A model generated the notes under the pieces. The model ran no database searches, was not told the origin of the DNA, and saw nothing but the letters and a program-made list of their open reading frames with translations. A stretch of DNA of 64,000 nucleotides from Microbacterium halotolerans (GTDB taxonomy: Bacteria > Actinomycetota > Actinomycetes > Actinomycetales > Microbacteriaceae). A program made the position numbers and the translations under genes. Of this stretch, positions 8,007 to 16,779 are shown piece by piece (positions within the stretch are counted from its first letter, which is position 1; each line of letters opens with the position of its first letter). The stretch is taken from assembly GCF_003569805.1 (NCBI RefSeq), contig NZ_KZ984051.1:1867736-1931735 (forward strand), written 5' to 3'.

Positions 8007-8573
8007 GTGGCTTCGAGTCAGACCCTCAGCGATGCGGATCGGCGGACCATCGCGCGGTGGGCGGCTGATTGCGCCGAACGCGTGCTCGTGCTGTTCGAGG
8101 CCGAGCCGATAGCCGAGGAGCAGGTGCGCGATGCGGTCGCACGTGCGCGCGCATACGGCAATGGGCAGAGCACAGCCGCGGATGAGATCGGCAAGCGTCT
8201 CGTCGCGGTAAAGGCTGCGAGTGCAGCGACGACGCCTGCGGGGGCTGCGGCAGCCAGGGCGGTCGGGCAGGCATCCGCCGTCGCTCACATGGGGGCGCAC
8301 GCACTCGGGGCCGCGGCGTATGCAGCCAAGGCGGTATCGCTCGCGAACCCTGCCCGGCCCGATGCGGTGCAGGACGAACTCCGCTGGCAGCTGGCGCGCT
8401 TGACCGATGGTGAGAAGGCGGTGCTCCGGCTGCTGCCGCCGCTGGGCGCCGACGAGTCCGGCCCGCTCGGAAACGGCCTTCTGTCGCGGGGATTCCTCGG
8501 ATCGGTGATCCGCGAGATTCAGGACCGCATCTGTCAGGAATGTTCCCAGCCGGATGCGGTCGTAGGCAGTTGA
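8007..8573 (+). CDS. Imm-5-like putative immunity protein
   Basis: A 188-residue alanine-rich helical protein. It carries WAADCAERVLVLFEAE near the N-terminus, ARARAYGNG, and the repeated small-residue helices with GQASAVAHMGAHALGAAAYA that characterise the Imm-5-like putative immunity family. Members are found near polymorphic toxins but are also common as isolated actinobacterial genes. No toxin, Rhs or secretion gene is adjacent, so a role in toxin immunity is not supported by context. The start is GTG 8007. Confidence 0.7.
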   Translation: MASSQTLSDADRRTIARWAADCAERVLVLFEAEPIAEEQVRDAVARARAYGNGQSTAADEIGKRLVAVKAASAATTPAGAAAARAVGQASAVAHMGAHALGAAAYAAKAVSLANPARPDAVQDELRWQLARLTDGEKAVLRLLPPLGADESGPLGNGLLSRGFLGSVIREIQDRICQECSQPDAVVGS

Positions 8574-8604
8574 CCCGCGCCGCCGCGTGCGGGAGCATCG
8601 CGAC

Positions 8605-9033
8605 ATGGGCGAATATCAGGTGACGGAACTCGGCGGGCTCGACGAATGGCGCGACGTCGTCGGAGGCTTCAGGCCCGAGACCACCAAGACCGGGCGGCGC
8701 GTCGTCGATCATGAGCTGCCGTTGGAATGGATCGGGATGACGGCGAATGCGATGGCGCCGGGGGAGGAAGCCGGGTACTGGCACGCGCATTCCCGTGACG
8801 AGGAGCTGTATGTGTTCCTCGCGGGGCGCGGTCAGATGGCTCTCGATGACGACGTCGTCGATGTCGGGCCGGGCACGACGATCCGAGTGGGGACGGGCGT
8901 CCGCCGCACGTGGCGCTGTGCTCCGGACGGCGCCGAAATGCTGCGCTGGTTGTGCATCCGCGCCGGCCCGAACAAGCTGACGCACGTACCGGATGACGCG
9001 AGCCCGGATCGCGAGTCTCCGATGCCGTGGTGA
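8605..9033 (+). CDS. Cupin-domain protein
   Basis: A 142-residue single-domain cupin. Cupin motif 1 is seen in AGYWHAHSRDEELYVFLAG (GX5HXHX3,4E pattern with H, H and E metal ligands) and a motif 2-like strand follows (DVGPGTTIRVGTGVRRTW). These folds bind a metal and small ligands; no reaction can be assigned. The ATG at 8605 follows GGGAG; a GTG at 8587 is in frame. It stands between the immunity-like gene and the DUF1611 gene, facing the same way. Confidence 0.88.
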   Translation: MGEYQVTELGGLDEWRDVVGGFRPETTKTGRRVVDHELPLEWIGMTANAMAPGEEAGYWHAHSRDEELYVFLAGRGQMALDDDVVDVGPGTTIRVGTGVRRTWRCAPDGAEMLRWLCIRAGPNKLTHVPDDASPDRESPMPW

Positions 9034-9084
9034 GGAGCACCCGATCAGCCCGAAAGGCACGGCTCCCGCACATCCCGCACTGCT

Positions 9085-9196
9085 AGGTTGAGAGCGTCGG
9101 CATCTTGCCGACAGCCAGAGAAGACTTCTTGTCTGCTGATCCGCCTTCGGGCTCTTCGTGATCCGTCGCCTCCTCTGTGCGACTGCGAGGAGTCCG
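9085..9196 (+). promoter_or_regulatory. Promoter and hairpin-rich leader of the DUF1611 gene
   Basis: A TAGGTT -10-like hexamer occurs near 9084-9089. It is followed by a perfect hairpin GTCGGCA-TCT-TGCCGAC (9096-9112), a short AGACTTCTTGTCT stem and a GATC-flanked GC stem, then GAGGAG before the ATG at 9197. It may be a regulated leader; no known riboswitch class was recognised. Confidence 0.35.
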
Positions 9197-10423
9197 ATGA
9201 ACACGCACGCACCAGCACAGTCCACCGCCGTCGTCTACTGCGAGGGCCAGTTCGGCGCTCAGGACGGAAAGACGGCCAACGGCCTCGTCCGGCACTCGGA
9301 GAAGTACGCCATCCTCAGCGTCATCGACAGCCAGCACGCGGGCCGGGACGCTGGAGAGCTCCTCGACGGCACCCCGAACGGGATCCCCGTGCTCTCGAGT
9401 CTCGACGAGGCGATCTCGCTTGCGGGGCAGGTTCCCGACTATCTGATCTGCGGAGTCGCACCCGCTGATGGACTGCTCTCCGATGCACAGCGCGTCGTGC
9501 TGCTCGACGGCATCGCCCGCGGGATGCACATCATCAACGGATTGCACGAGTTCCTCGCCGACGACGTGGAGTTCGCCGCGGCCAGCCTTTTCGCGGGCGT
9601 CACGATCACGGACATCCGGCGACCGCGTGAGAAGAAGGATCTGCACCTCTTCTCCGGACGGATCGACTCAGTCACCTGTCCGCGCATCGCCGTCCTCGGC
9701 ACGGACGGCGCGATCGGTAAGCGCACAACGGCGACCCTCGTCGTGCAGGCCCTCGTGGAGCGGGGAATCCGTGCCGTGATGGTCGGCACGGGACAGACGA
9801 CGATCATCCAGGGCGGGCGGTACGGGGTGGCGCTCGACGCGCTCGTGCCCCAGTTCTGCTCCGGCGAAGTCGAGAACCAGGTCGTCGCCGCTTTCGAGGG
9901 CGAAGACCCTGATGTCATCATCGTGGAGGGTCAGGGTGCGCTGAGCCATCCGGCGTATCTGACGTCTGCCCACATCCTTCGAGGCAGCCGTCCCGAGGGA
10001 GTGATCGTTCAGCACGCGCCTCGACGGCGGGTGCTGGGGGACTTCCCGATGGTGGCGATGCCGACGCTCGGAAGCGAGATCGACTTGATCGAGGCGTTCG
10101 CCGCCACACGGGTGATCGGTGTCACCGTCAACCACGAGGGCATGACGGATGCGGAGATCGGCGATGCGATCGACGACATCGAACTCGAGCACGGTGTGCC
10201 CGCGACGGATCCGCTGACGCGGCCTCTCGACCGACTCGTCGACATGGTTCTGCAGGCGATGCCTGCCGTGGGTGAGCGTGTGCGCAGCGCGTCGACCAGC
10301 CTGCCCGTGGAACCGCGGGAACTCGATGGTGAGAAGCGGCGTGCCCCGGGGCTCTCGCATCCCCGGGGCACGTCGGTTGAGCGGCGGCACACCCAGCGCG
10401 GGCTTCGACACCGATTGAACTGA
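9197..10423 (+). CDS. DUF1611 (DgcN-like) P-loop protein
   Basis: 408 residues. The N-terminal half is a Rossmann-like domain (~10-150); the C-terminal half carries a P-loop-like GTDGAIGKRTTA at 168-179 and the conserved GQTTIIQGGRYGVALD and VEGQGALSHPAY segments of the DUF1611 family. One branch of this family, DgcN, works as an N-acetyltransferase in D-glutamate use; whether this member does so is unknown, and no DgcA-type partner is next to it. GAGGAG precedes the ATG at 9197. The last ~28 residues are encoded through a terminator-like hairpin, suggesting loss of the original stop codon. Confidence 0.82.
   Translation: MNTHAPAQSTAVVYCEGQFGAQDGKTANGLVRHSEKYAILSVIDSQHAGRDAGELLDGTPNGIPVLSSLDEAISLAGQVPDYLICGVAPADGLLSDAQRVVLLDGIARGMHIINGLHEFLADDVEFAAASLFAGVTITDIRRPREKKDLHLFSGRIDSVTCPRIAVLGTDGAIGKRTTATLVVQALVERGIRAVMVGTGQTTIIQGGRYGVALDALVPQFCSGEVENQVVAAFEGEDPDVIIVEGQGALSHPAYLTSAHILRGSRPEGVIVQHAPRRRVLGDFPMVAMPTLGSEIDLIEAFAATRVIGVTVNHEGMTDAEIGDAIDDIELEHGVPATDPLTRPLDRLVDMVLQAMPAVGERVRSASTSLPVEPRELDGEKRRAPGLSHPRGTSVERRHTQRGLRHRLN
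10340..10372. terminator. Terminator-like hairpin inside the 3' end of the DUF1611 gene
   Basis: Perfect 12-bp arms (CGTGCCCCGGGG / CCCCGGGGCACG) around a 9-nt loop. Terminators elsewhere in this window lie after the stop codon, but this one is inside the coding frame, ~50 bp before the stop. Confidence 0.65.
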
Positions 10424-10438
10424 CCCGTCTCAGGCAGG

Positions 10439-10927
10439 TCAGCGCGACGCGGTCACATCGCGTACGAAGCGATCGACGTTCGCGCGGAAGGCTGCGATCC
10501 GTGACTGGCGGGCCGCCTCGACGTCGAATCCGACGTACGCGGTGCGCGGCGTCCTGCGTGCGTTGCGATTGCACTCGAACCGTGCACACACGTAGGTGCC
10601 GACCGTGTCGCCTCGGCGTCCGGGGGCGCCTGCGCGCTTCGTGCTGAACATGACGACGTCGTTCGGCAGATGCACGTCTGCGCACCACACGCACTGGGTG
10701 CGGCTGCGCGGGGTCTGCTCGGCCTGACGCATGAGCAGACCCAGCGGCTCGTCGTCGACGATCGCGACGATGTAGCCGACGAGCGGCTGCTTCGGGTCGC
10801 GCCAACCGAGGAAGTCGATGGAATCCCAGGCAACTGCGTCGAGGTCTGGCATGGGCAGGTTCTTGCGTTCGCGAACGGAGACGTTGACGAACGACGCCCG
10901 GATGCGGGCAGCGTCGATGACGCGCAT
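10439..10927 (-). CDS. FBP-domain (EF-G-binding, treble-clef zinc finger) protein
   Basis: 162 residues. The family begins ARIRASFVNVSVRERK; the C-terminal treble clef supplies CVWC and CARFEC cysteine pairs for zinc. The fold is shared with FusB-type proteins that bind elongation factor G, and actinobacterial members are annotated as FBP-domain proteins; fusidic-acid protection by this one is not shown. The start is placed at ATG 10927, which gives family length; an upstream in-frame ATG at 10984 would add 19 residues with no family match. It converges with the DUF1611 gene. Confidence 0.85.
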   Translation of the reverse strand: MRVIDAARIRASFVNVSVRERKNLPMPDLDAVAWDSIDFLGWRDPKQPLVGYIVAIVDDEPLGLLMRQAEQTPRSRTQCVWCADVHLPNDVVMFSTKRAGAPGRRGDTVGTYVCARFECNRNARRTPRTAYVGFDVEAARQSRIAAFRANVDRFVRDVTASR

Positions 10928-11119
10928 GATGAGATGAGCTTTCTGTTCAGGAGTCGTCGTGAGGGCGCGGCTCGGGAAGAGCACGCGAAAAGGAGAGCCG
11001 GGTCAGGCTCTGTCCGCCGCCGACGCAGAGCGCGTCGACGACCTCCTCACTCCCCGAAGGGTCACTCGCTGGAACACGCCTCCGATGCTACACGCCGAAT
11101 CCGAGCGTCGCGCGACCGC

Positions 11120-11734
11120 CTACGGCGCGGGTTCCTGTCGGCGTCGGCGGGGCCTCAGCACGATCGCAGCGGCGCCGCCGCCGAGCGCCCCGAACAGATG
11201 CGCCTGCCAGGAGATCCCGCTGGCGGCGCCGAAGATGCCCGTGAACATGGTGCCGCCGTACAAGACGGCCACCGCAGCTGCGACAACGGCGTACAGGATC
11301 CCGTGCCCGAGCGACGGCGCGACGAAGGACCGCACCAGCAGGTATCCGAAGTAGCCGAAGACGAGACCCGACGCGCCGACGGTGAGCGTGCCGGGAGAGT
11401 TCACCAACCATGTGCCGAGGCCGCCGATGACCGCGGCGATCGCGGTGACGGCCCAGAACCGGCGGATGCCGTCGAACGACACGAGCAGGCCGAGAACTGC
11501 GAAAGGCACGGAGTTCGCGATGAGGTGCGACCAGCCCGAATGCAGCAGCGGCGATGCGATCACACCATCGAGGCCGCCGAAATGCCACGAAACGATGCCC
11601 AGTGCACGATTCCAGCTGCCCGGAAGAATCGCGTCAAGGGCACGCACCATCCACATCACCGCCAGGAGGACCACCGGCTGCATGGCGCCTTGGAGGAATC
11701 GGACACCGGGGCGCGCCTCGGGCGATGAGCTCAT
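11120..11734 (-). CDS. Rhomboid-family intramembrane serine protease
   Basis: 204 residues with about six membrane helices. The rhomboid core is complete: HSGWSHLIANSVP (His66/Asn74 region), the nucleophile motif GASGLVFG with Ser122, and the partner His179 in QAHLFG. It cleaves transmembrane helices within the membrane; substrates are unknown. The ATG at 11734 starts just before a short cytosolic tail. The following ~220 bp to 11952 contain no gene, only the aceB terminator. Confidence 0.9.
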   Translation of the reverse strand: MSSSPEARPGVRFLQGAMQPVVLLAVMWMVRALDAILPGSWNRALGIVSWHFGGLDGVIASPLLHSGWSHLIANSVPFAVLGLLVSFDGIRRFWAVTAIAAVIGGLGTWLVNSPGTLTVGASGLVFGYFGYLLVRSFVAPSLGHGILYAVVAAAVAVLYGGTMFTGIFGAASGISWQAHLFGALGGGAAAIVLRPRRRRQEPAP

Positions 11735-11901
11735 GCGTCCAGTCTTGCGCATGCGCAGGCACGGATGAGTCGCTCGCGTGCGACGGATCGCGGTTCCGCC
11801 GCGCCTGATCCGCACTTAGGCGCACCCGAGGCAACCGTGGTCGGGGTGCGGTGCACGTCGGCAGACCGGAAGCGGCCGGCGCGGGGCGCGGGCACGGCGA
11901 A

Positions 11902-11932
11902 TGCCCCGGAGCCTGTCGCCGGGACCGGGGCA
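11902..11932. terminator. Hairpin terminator downstream of aceB
   Basis: TGCCCCGG and CCGGGGCA arms around a 15-nt loop, 20 bp beyond the aceB stop on the reverse strand. Confidence 0.6.
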
Positions 11933-11952
11933 CTCGTCGAATCCGAATGGGC

Positions 11953-13611
11953 TCAGGGGCGTTCCACGAGGTACTCGGCGTACGCCTTCGTCGTCAGGAA
12001 CGGCGAGAACGTGTTCGACAGGGCGACCTCGCGGAAGACCCCGGCCGCCTCATCGAATCTGTCGCCGTCTGAGCGCTCGACGGAGGCGAGCACCTCGTCG
12101 ACCAGCCCGGAGACGAACTCATGGGTGATCGGCGTCCCCTCCTCGGTCGTGCGGTCCTGGCGGATCCACTGCCAGATCTGCGAGCGGGAGATCTCGGCGG
12201 TCGCCGCGTCCTCCATCAGCCCGTTGATCGCGACCGCACCCTGCCCGCGCAGCCATGCCTCGATGTATCGGATCGCGACGTCGACGTTGCCCCGCACCCC
12301 CGCATCGGTGATTCCGCGCCCGATCGTGAGATCGAGCAGATGACGCTCGCGCACATGCACGTCGTCGCGCTGGCGGTCGAGCTGGTGCGGTCGGTCGCCG
12401 AGCACCGCATCGAACTCCGCCTGTGCGATCGGGATGAGATCCGGATGCGCCACCCATGTGCCGTCGAAGCCGTCGCCCGCCTCGCGCTTCTTGTCCGAGG
12501 CGACCTTCTCCATGGCGTTGTCGTTTGCGACGGCGTCGTGCCGCGACGGGATGAATGCGCTCATGCCGCCGATCGCGTAGGCGCCGCGCTTGTGACAGGT
12601 CTTCACAAGCAGCTCCGTGTAAGCCCTCATGAAGCCGACCGTCATGGTCACCTCGTTGCGATCGGGCAGCACGAATCGCGAACCGCGGCCCCGGTACGTC
12701 TTGATGATCGAGAAGATGTAGTCCCATCGCCCGGCATTGAGACCGGCGCAGTGGTCGCGCAGCTCGTACAGGATCTCCTCCATCTGGAACGCAGCGGGCA
12801 GCGTCTCGATGAGCACAGTCGCGCGGATGGTGCCGTGAGACATCGCGAGGTACTGCTCCGTGAAGGTGAACACCTGGTCCCACAGGCGGGCCTCTTCGGC
12901 CTGCTCGATCTTCGGCAGATAGAAGTACGGCCCGCGCCCGCGCCGGATCAGCTCGTGCGCGTTATGGAATGCGTACAGACCGAAGTCGACGAGCGAGCCC
13001 GACGCGGCCATGGTGCGACCGTGCACGTCGGTGAAGTGGAGATGGTGCTCCTCGAGGTGCCAGCCGCGTGGGCGCATCACGATCGTCGGCGTCTGTTCGT
13101 TCGTCACCACGTAGCGCTTGCCGTTCGGCGCCGTGTGTTCGAGGTCTCCCCGGATCGCGTCGAACAGCGACAGCTGACCGCCGATGACGTTCTGCCACGT
13201 GGGGCTCGTCGCATCCTCCTGATCTGCGAGCCACACTTTCGCGTCCGAGTTGAGCGCATTGATCGTCATGCGCGGATCCGTCGGCCCCGTGATCTCGACG
13301 CGTCGGTCCTCGAGCCCGGGCCCGGTGCCTGCGACGCGCCAATCAGCGCGTTCGCGGATGTGCTGCGTGTCCTCGCGGAATCTCGGGTCGATTCCGTTGC
13401 CGATCTCGTACCCGTGCCGCATACGCGCGGCGAGGCGGTCATAGCGCGGGCCGGCGAACAGCTGGTGCAGCTGCGCCAGGAAGGCGAGCGCGTCGGACGT
13501 GAGGATCTGCTCGTAGCGCTCGCGCATCGGGCCCGCCACACTGATCGCGGGGAGGATGCGCTCGCGCTCCCGGTCGTCGGTGCGTTCGGCGGTGGTGTTG
13601 ATGAGAGTCAT
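11953..13611 (-). CDS. aceB: Malate synthase A
   Basis: 552 residues, the length of malate synthase A (~530-550). It condenses glyoxylate with acetyl-CoA to malate in the cytosolic glyoxylate shunt. Visible family blocks include the TGPTDPRMTINALNS and ADQEDATSP regions, RGWHLEEHH, the GGMSAFIPSRHD block with the following KVASDKKREAGDGFDGTW, and the C-terminal DAATAEISRSQIWQW. The ATG at 13611 follows AGGAGG. It lies 194 bp after aceA on the same strand; the two shunt genes are probably co-regulated, though hairpins in the gap may separate their transcripts. Confidence 0.97.
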   Translation of the reverse strand: MTLINTTAERTDDRERERILPAISVAGPMRERYEQILTSDALAFLAQLHQLFAGPRYDRLAARMRHGYEIGNGIDPRFREDTQHIRERADWRVAGTGPGLEDRRVEITGPTDPRMTINALNSDAKVWLADQEDATSPTWQNVIGGQLSLFDAIRGDLEHTAPNGKRYVVTNEQTPTIVMRPRGWHLEEHHLHFTDVHGRTMAASGSLVDFGLYAFHNAHELIRRGRGPYFYLPKIEQAEEARLWDQVFTFTEQYLAMSHGTIRATVLIETLPAAFQMEEILYELRDHCAGLNAGRWDYIFSIIKTYRGRGSRFVLPDRNEVTMTVGFMRAYTELLVKTCHKRGAYAIGGMSAFIPSRHDAVANDNAMEKVASDKKREAGDGFDGTWVAHPDLIPIAQAEFDAVLGDRPHQLDRQRDDVHVRERHLLDLTIGRGITDAGVRGNVDVAIRYIEAWLRGQGAVAINGLMEDAATAEISRSQIWQWIRQDRTTEEGTPITHEFVSGLVDEVLASVERSDGDRFDEAAGVFREVALSNTFSPFLTTKAYAEYLVERP

Positions 13612-13667
13612 GATGTGCCTCCTGAGACAAGAGAGAAAGGAAGAGAGGGAGTGGGTGCCGGAATCCG

Positions 13668-13809
13668 TCAGCGGACAATGAAGCCGGATCTGCCAGTGGG
13701 AGGTGAGTGTTGGCGTCCCTTTCGGGGGCCAAGGTTTCTCAGCGGACGGCGAAGCCGGATCCGCCATTGGGATCTGAATATCGGCGTCCCCTTCGGGGCC
13801 AATATTCAG
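13668..13809. repeat. Two tandem imperfect 71-bp repeats between aceA and aceB
   Basis: Units starting TCAGCGGAC at 13668 and 13739 share the series AAGCCGGATC, GCCA-TGGGA, GGCGTCCC, TTCGGGG and GCCAA with scattered substitutions. Each ends in a stem-loop (13710-13732 and 13774-13809). Neither unit has coding potential. The pair could be an attenuator, an RNA-processing site or a duplicated terminator. Confidence 0.7.
13774..13809 (-). terminator. Hairpin at the 3' end of aceA
   Basis: CTGAATAT...ATATTCAG closing an inner GGC/GCC and CCC/GGG stem with a short loop. It begins at the aceA stop codon (13806-13808) itself. Confidence 0.6.
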
Positions 13810-15101
13810 AACTGCTGGGCCTCGGTGGAGGCCGCCAGGGCGAGGGTCGAGGCATCCGGGTTGAGCGCCTGCGACACGTGATCGAAGTATCCGGTTCCGA
13901 CTTCCCGCTGGTGCTTGGTGGCGGTGTAGCCGTCGGACTCAGCCGCGAACTCGGCGTTCTGCAGCTCGACGTACGCGCTCATCGCGCTCTCGGCGTAGCC
14001 GCGGGCGAGCTGGAACATCGAGTGGTTGAGGGCGTGGAAACCGGCGAGGGTGATGAACTGGAACCGGTAGCCGAGTTCGGCCAGCTCCTCTTGGAAGCTC
14101 GCGATCTGGCGGTCGTCGAGGGCGGCCGACCAGTTGAAGCTCGGCGAGCAGTTGTAGGCGAGCATCTTGCCCGGATGCTCGGCATGCACTGCGGCCGCGA
14201 ACTCACGGGCGAGTTCGATGTCGGGCGTTCCCGTCTCGACCCACAGCAGGTCGGCGTACGGGGCGTAAGCGAGGCCGCGTGAGACGACGGGGTCGATGCC
14301 GTTGCGCACCCGGTAGAAGCCTTCACTCGAGCGCTCGCCGGTGAGGAAGGCGCGATCGCGCTCGTCGACATCGCTGGTGAGCAGATCGGCCGCGAGGGCA
14401 TCGGTACGAGCGATCTGGATCGTCGGCACACCGGCGACGTCGGCCGCCAGCCGTGCGGCGTTGAGGGTCCGGATGTGCTGACTGGTCGGCACCAGAACCT
14501 TGCCGCCGAGATGACCGCACTTCTTCTCGCTGGCGAGCTGGTCCTCCCAGTGGATTCCGGCGGCACCCGCCTGGATCATCCCGTGCGCGAGTTCGTACGC
14601 GTTGAGGGGGCCGCCGAAACCGGCCTCCGCATCGGCGACGATCGGCGCCAGCCAATCGCGGGAGAGGGAGCCGTCGGCCGACTCAAGCTGGTCCTGCCGC
14701 ATCAGGGCGTTGTTGATCCGGCGCACGACCGCCGGCACGGAGTTGGCGGGGTACAGCGACTGGTCGGGGTAGGTCTGTCCCGAGAGATTGGCGTCTGCGG
14801 CGACCTGCCATCCGGACAGATAGATGGCTTCGAGCCCGGCGCGCACCTGCTGCACCGCCTGATTGCCGGTGAGGGCGCCGAGCGCCCTGACATAGTCACC
14901 TGTCGTGAGGCGGTCCCACAGCCGCTCGGCACCACGGCGTGCGAGGGTGGGGTCTTCGCGGACGCTTCCGCGGATCCGGATGACGTCCGCCGCCGTATAG
15001 TCGCGGGCGACGCCGGTCCAACGGGGGTCGGCGTCCCACTCGAGCTGCAGCTCCTCTGCGGTCTGCGTCTGCGATCCCGGTCGGTTCGAGGTGGTGGTCA
15101 T
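13806..15101 (-). CDS. aceA: Isocitrate lyase
   Basis: 431 residues, typical of bacterial isocitrate lyase. It splits isocitrate to glyoxylate and succinate, the first step of the shunt feeding AceB. The signature KKCGHLGGK contains catalytic Cys195; other blocks are [32 protein letters not shown], and the NCSPSFNW substrate loop. The ATG at 15101 follows GGAGATC; the longer in-frame extension upstream lacks family sequence. It diverges from the RamB-like regulator across a 143-bp promoter region. Confidence 0.98.
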   Translation of the reverse strand: MTTTSNRPGSQTQTAEELQLEWDADPRWTGVARDYTAADVIRIRGSVREDPTLARRGAERLWDRLTTGDYVRALGALTGNQAVQQVRAGLEAIYLSGWQVAADANLSGQTYPDQSLYPANSVPAVVRRINNALMRQDQLESADGSLSRDWLAPIVADAEAGFGGPLNAYELAHGMIQAGAAGIHWEDQLASEKKCGHLGGKVLVPTSQHIRTLNAARLAADVAGVPTIQIARTDALAADLLTSDVDERDRAFLTGERSSEGFYRVRNGIDPVVSRGLAYAPYADLLWVETGTPDIELAREFAAAVHAEHPGKMLAYNCSPSFNWSAALDDRQIASFQEELAELGYRFQFITLAGFHALNHSMFQLARGYAESAMSAYVELQNAEFAAESDGYTATKHQREVGTGYFDHVSQALNPDASTLALAASTEAQQF

Positions 15102-15207
15102 CGTCGATCTCCTCACTGTGGGCGGCGGTGCCGCGGCGGCTAGTAGGACCACACTGAGTGAAGAACACCCTCGATGCAGTGAACCGGTGAGTAGAAAATG
15201 CTCAGAA

Positions 15208-15219
15208 GTTCTGCAGAAC
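15208..15219. promoter_or_regulatory. Palindrome in the aceA/ramB divergent promoter region
   Basis: A perfect 12-bp palindrome GTTCTGCAGAAC, 26 bp from the regulator start and ~107 bp from aceA. It is a candidate operator for the RamB-like protein; it does not closely match the corynebacterial RamB site (TTTGCAAA core). Confidence 0.4.
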
Positions 15220-15244
15220 GGATCGATGTGGCATGATCTGTGAC

Positions 15245-16696
15245 ATGGCCACTCTCGATGACGAGACGGAAGACAGCGCCGACGCGATCGCGGTCGGTCG
15301 GCGGATCCGCGCGCTGCGCACGCGGCGCGGCATGCGCCTCGCACAGCTCGCCGAGAAAGTCGGTCGCGCGCCGAGCCAGCTGTCGATGATCGAGAACGGG
15401 CGCAGGGAGCCGCGGCTGTCGATGCTGCGGGCGATCGCGCAGGCGCTCGACGTCTCGCCGGAACAGCTGCTCGCCGCCGATGAACTCGATCCGCGCAGCG
15501 AGCTCGAGATGGCGCTCGAACGTGAGATGCGCTCGCCGCGATTCCGAGAGCTTGGCGTCGAGCCGTTCCGGATTCCGAAGGGCATGCCGGATGAGGCGCT
15601 CACCACGATTCTGCGGCTGACGGGCGAGATCGATCGTCTCCGCGATGAGCGCCAGGCGACACCGGAGGAGGCGCGCCGGGCGAATCTCGAGCTGCGCCAC
15701 CTGATGCGTGCGCAGGACAACTACTTCCCCGAGCTCGAGAAGACCGCGCAGGAGATGCTCGCCGCGATCGATCATCCGGGTGGGCCTCTCACGCAGCGCG
15801 CCGCGGGTGATATCGCCGCGCACGTCGGCGTCACGCTGCACTACGTGCCCGACCTGCCGCAGTCCACGCGCAGCGTGCTCGATCTGCGCAACGGCCGCCT
15901 CTATCTGCCGAACCGCGCCTCGACGGATCCTCGTGGGCCCATGCTGCAGGCCCTTGCCAGCCGCATCCTGCGCCACACCGAACCCACCTCGTACGCCGAG
16001 TTCCTGCGGCAGCGGGTCGAGCAGAACTATCTCGCGGGGGCGCTGCTGATTCCGGAGCAGCGCGCGGTCGCCGCGCTGCGTGATGCGAAGCAGCGCCGGG
16101 CGATCTCGATCGAAGACCTGCGCGATGCGTACTCCGTGTCCTACGAGACGGCGGCGCATCGGTTCACGAATCTCGCGACCCGGCACCTCGGCATCCGGGT
16201 GCACTTCCTGAAGGTGCACGAATCGGGAACGATCACGAAGGCGTACGAGAACGACGACGTGAACTTTCCGACGGATCGGCTCGGGTCGATCGAGGGGCAG
16301 ATGTGCTGCCGGCGCTGGACGAGCCGCGTCGTGTTCGACGTCGACGACCGCTTCAACCCGTACTTCCAGTACACGGACACGGGCAACGGTACGTTCTGGT
16401 GCACGGCGCGCGTCGAGCAGTCGAGTCAGGGCGCCCACTCGGTGAGCGTGGGCGTGCGGTTCGACGATACGAAGTGGTTCGTGGGCCGCGACACGCTCAG
16501 CCGCGGCGTCTCCCGTCACGCGGACGAGGTGTGCTGCCGACGTCCTCCCGAAGCGCTCGCCGAGCGCTGGCGCGAAGGGGCCTGGCCGAATGTCGCCACA
16601 CCGCGCACCCTGCTCGCAACGCTGCCGACCGGGTCGTTCCCCGGGGTCGATGCGACCGACGTATACGAGTTCCTAGAGCAGCACGCCCCGTCGTGA
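15245..16696 (+). CDS. ramB: RamB-like XRE regulator with ImmA/IrrE and DUF2083-type domains
   Basis: 483 residues. The XRE HTH is at ~17-70 ([33 protein letters not shown]). A long ImmA/IrrE-like middle domain follows (~150-280), where the zinc-protease HExxH is not intact, and then a Cys-containing C-terminal sensor domain (CCRRW, CCRRPP). This is the architecture of the short-chain fatty acyl regulators (ScfR/RamB) that control acetate and glyoxylate metabolism, and it diverges from aceA, the classic RamB target. Start ATG 15245; an ATG at 15233 is also in frame. The role is inferred from family and position. Confidence 0.85.
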   Translation: MATLDDETEDSADAIAVGRRIRALRTRRGMRLAQLAEKVGRAPSQLSMIENGRREPRLSMLRAIAQALDVSPEQLLAADELDPRSELEMALEREMRSPRFRELGVEPFRIPKGMPDEALTTILRLTGEIDRLRDERQATPEEARRANLELRHLMRAQDNYFPELEKTAQEMLAAIDHPGGPLTQRAAGDIAAHVGVTLHYVPDLPQSTRSVLDLRNGRLYLPNRASTDPRGPMLQALASRILRHTEPTSYAEFLRQRVEQNYLAGALLIPEQRAVAALRDAKQRRAISIEDLRDAYSVSYETAAHRFTNLATRHLGIRVHFLKVHESGTITKAYENDDVNFPTDRLGSIEGQMCCRRWTSRVVFDVDDRFNPYFQYTDTGNGTFWCTARVEQSSQGAHSVSVGVRFDDTKWFVGRDTLSRGVSRHADEVCCRRPPEALAERWREGAWPNVATPRTLLATLPTGSFPGVDATDVYEFLEQHAPS

Positions 16697-16779
16697 GCGC
16701 CGAGATCACCGGAGGGGTGGAGGCGAGCGGGGAATCGGAGGATCCTGTGCGGTAACGATCTCGCAGAGGAGGCAGCGGA

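Noticed and set aside
13668..13809. CRISPR-like repeat pair
   Set aside because: Only two imperfect units with no spacers, and no cas gene in the window.
12121..13881. 586-codon open frame antisense to aceB
   Set aside because: Shadow of high-GC codon structure; Arg/Val/Asp-rich composition, no family pattern, and aceB on the other strand is certain.
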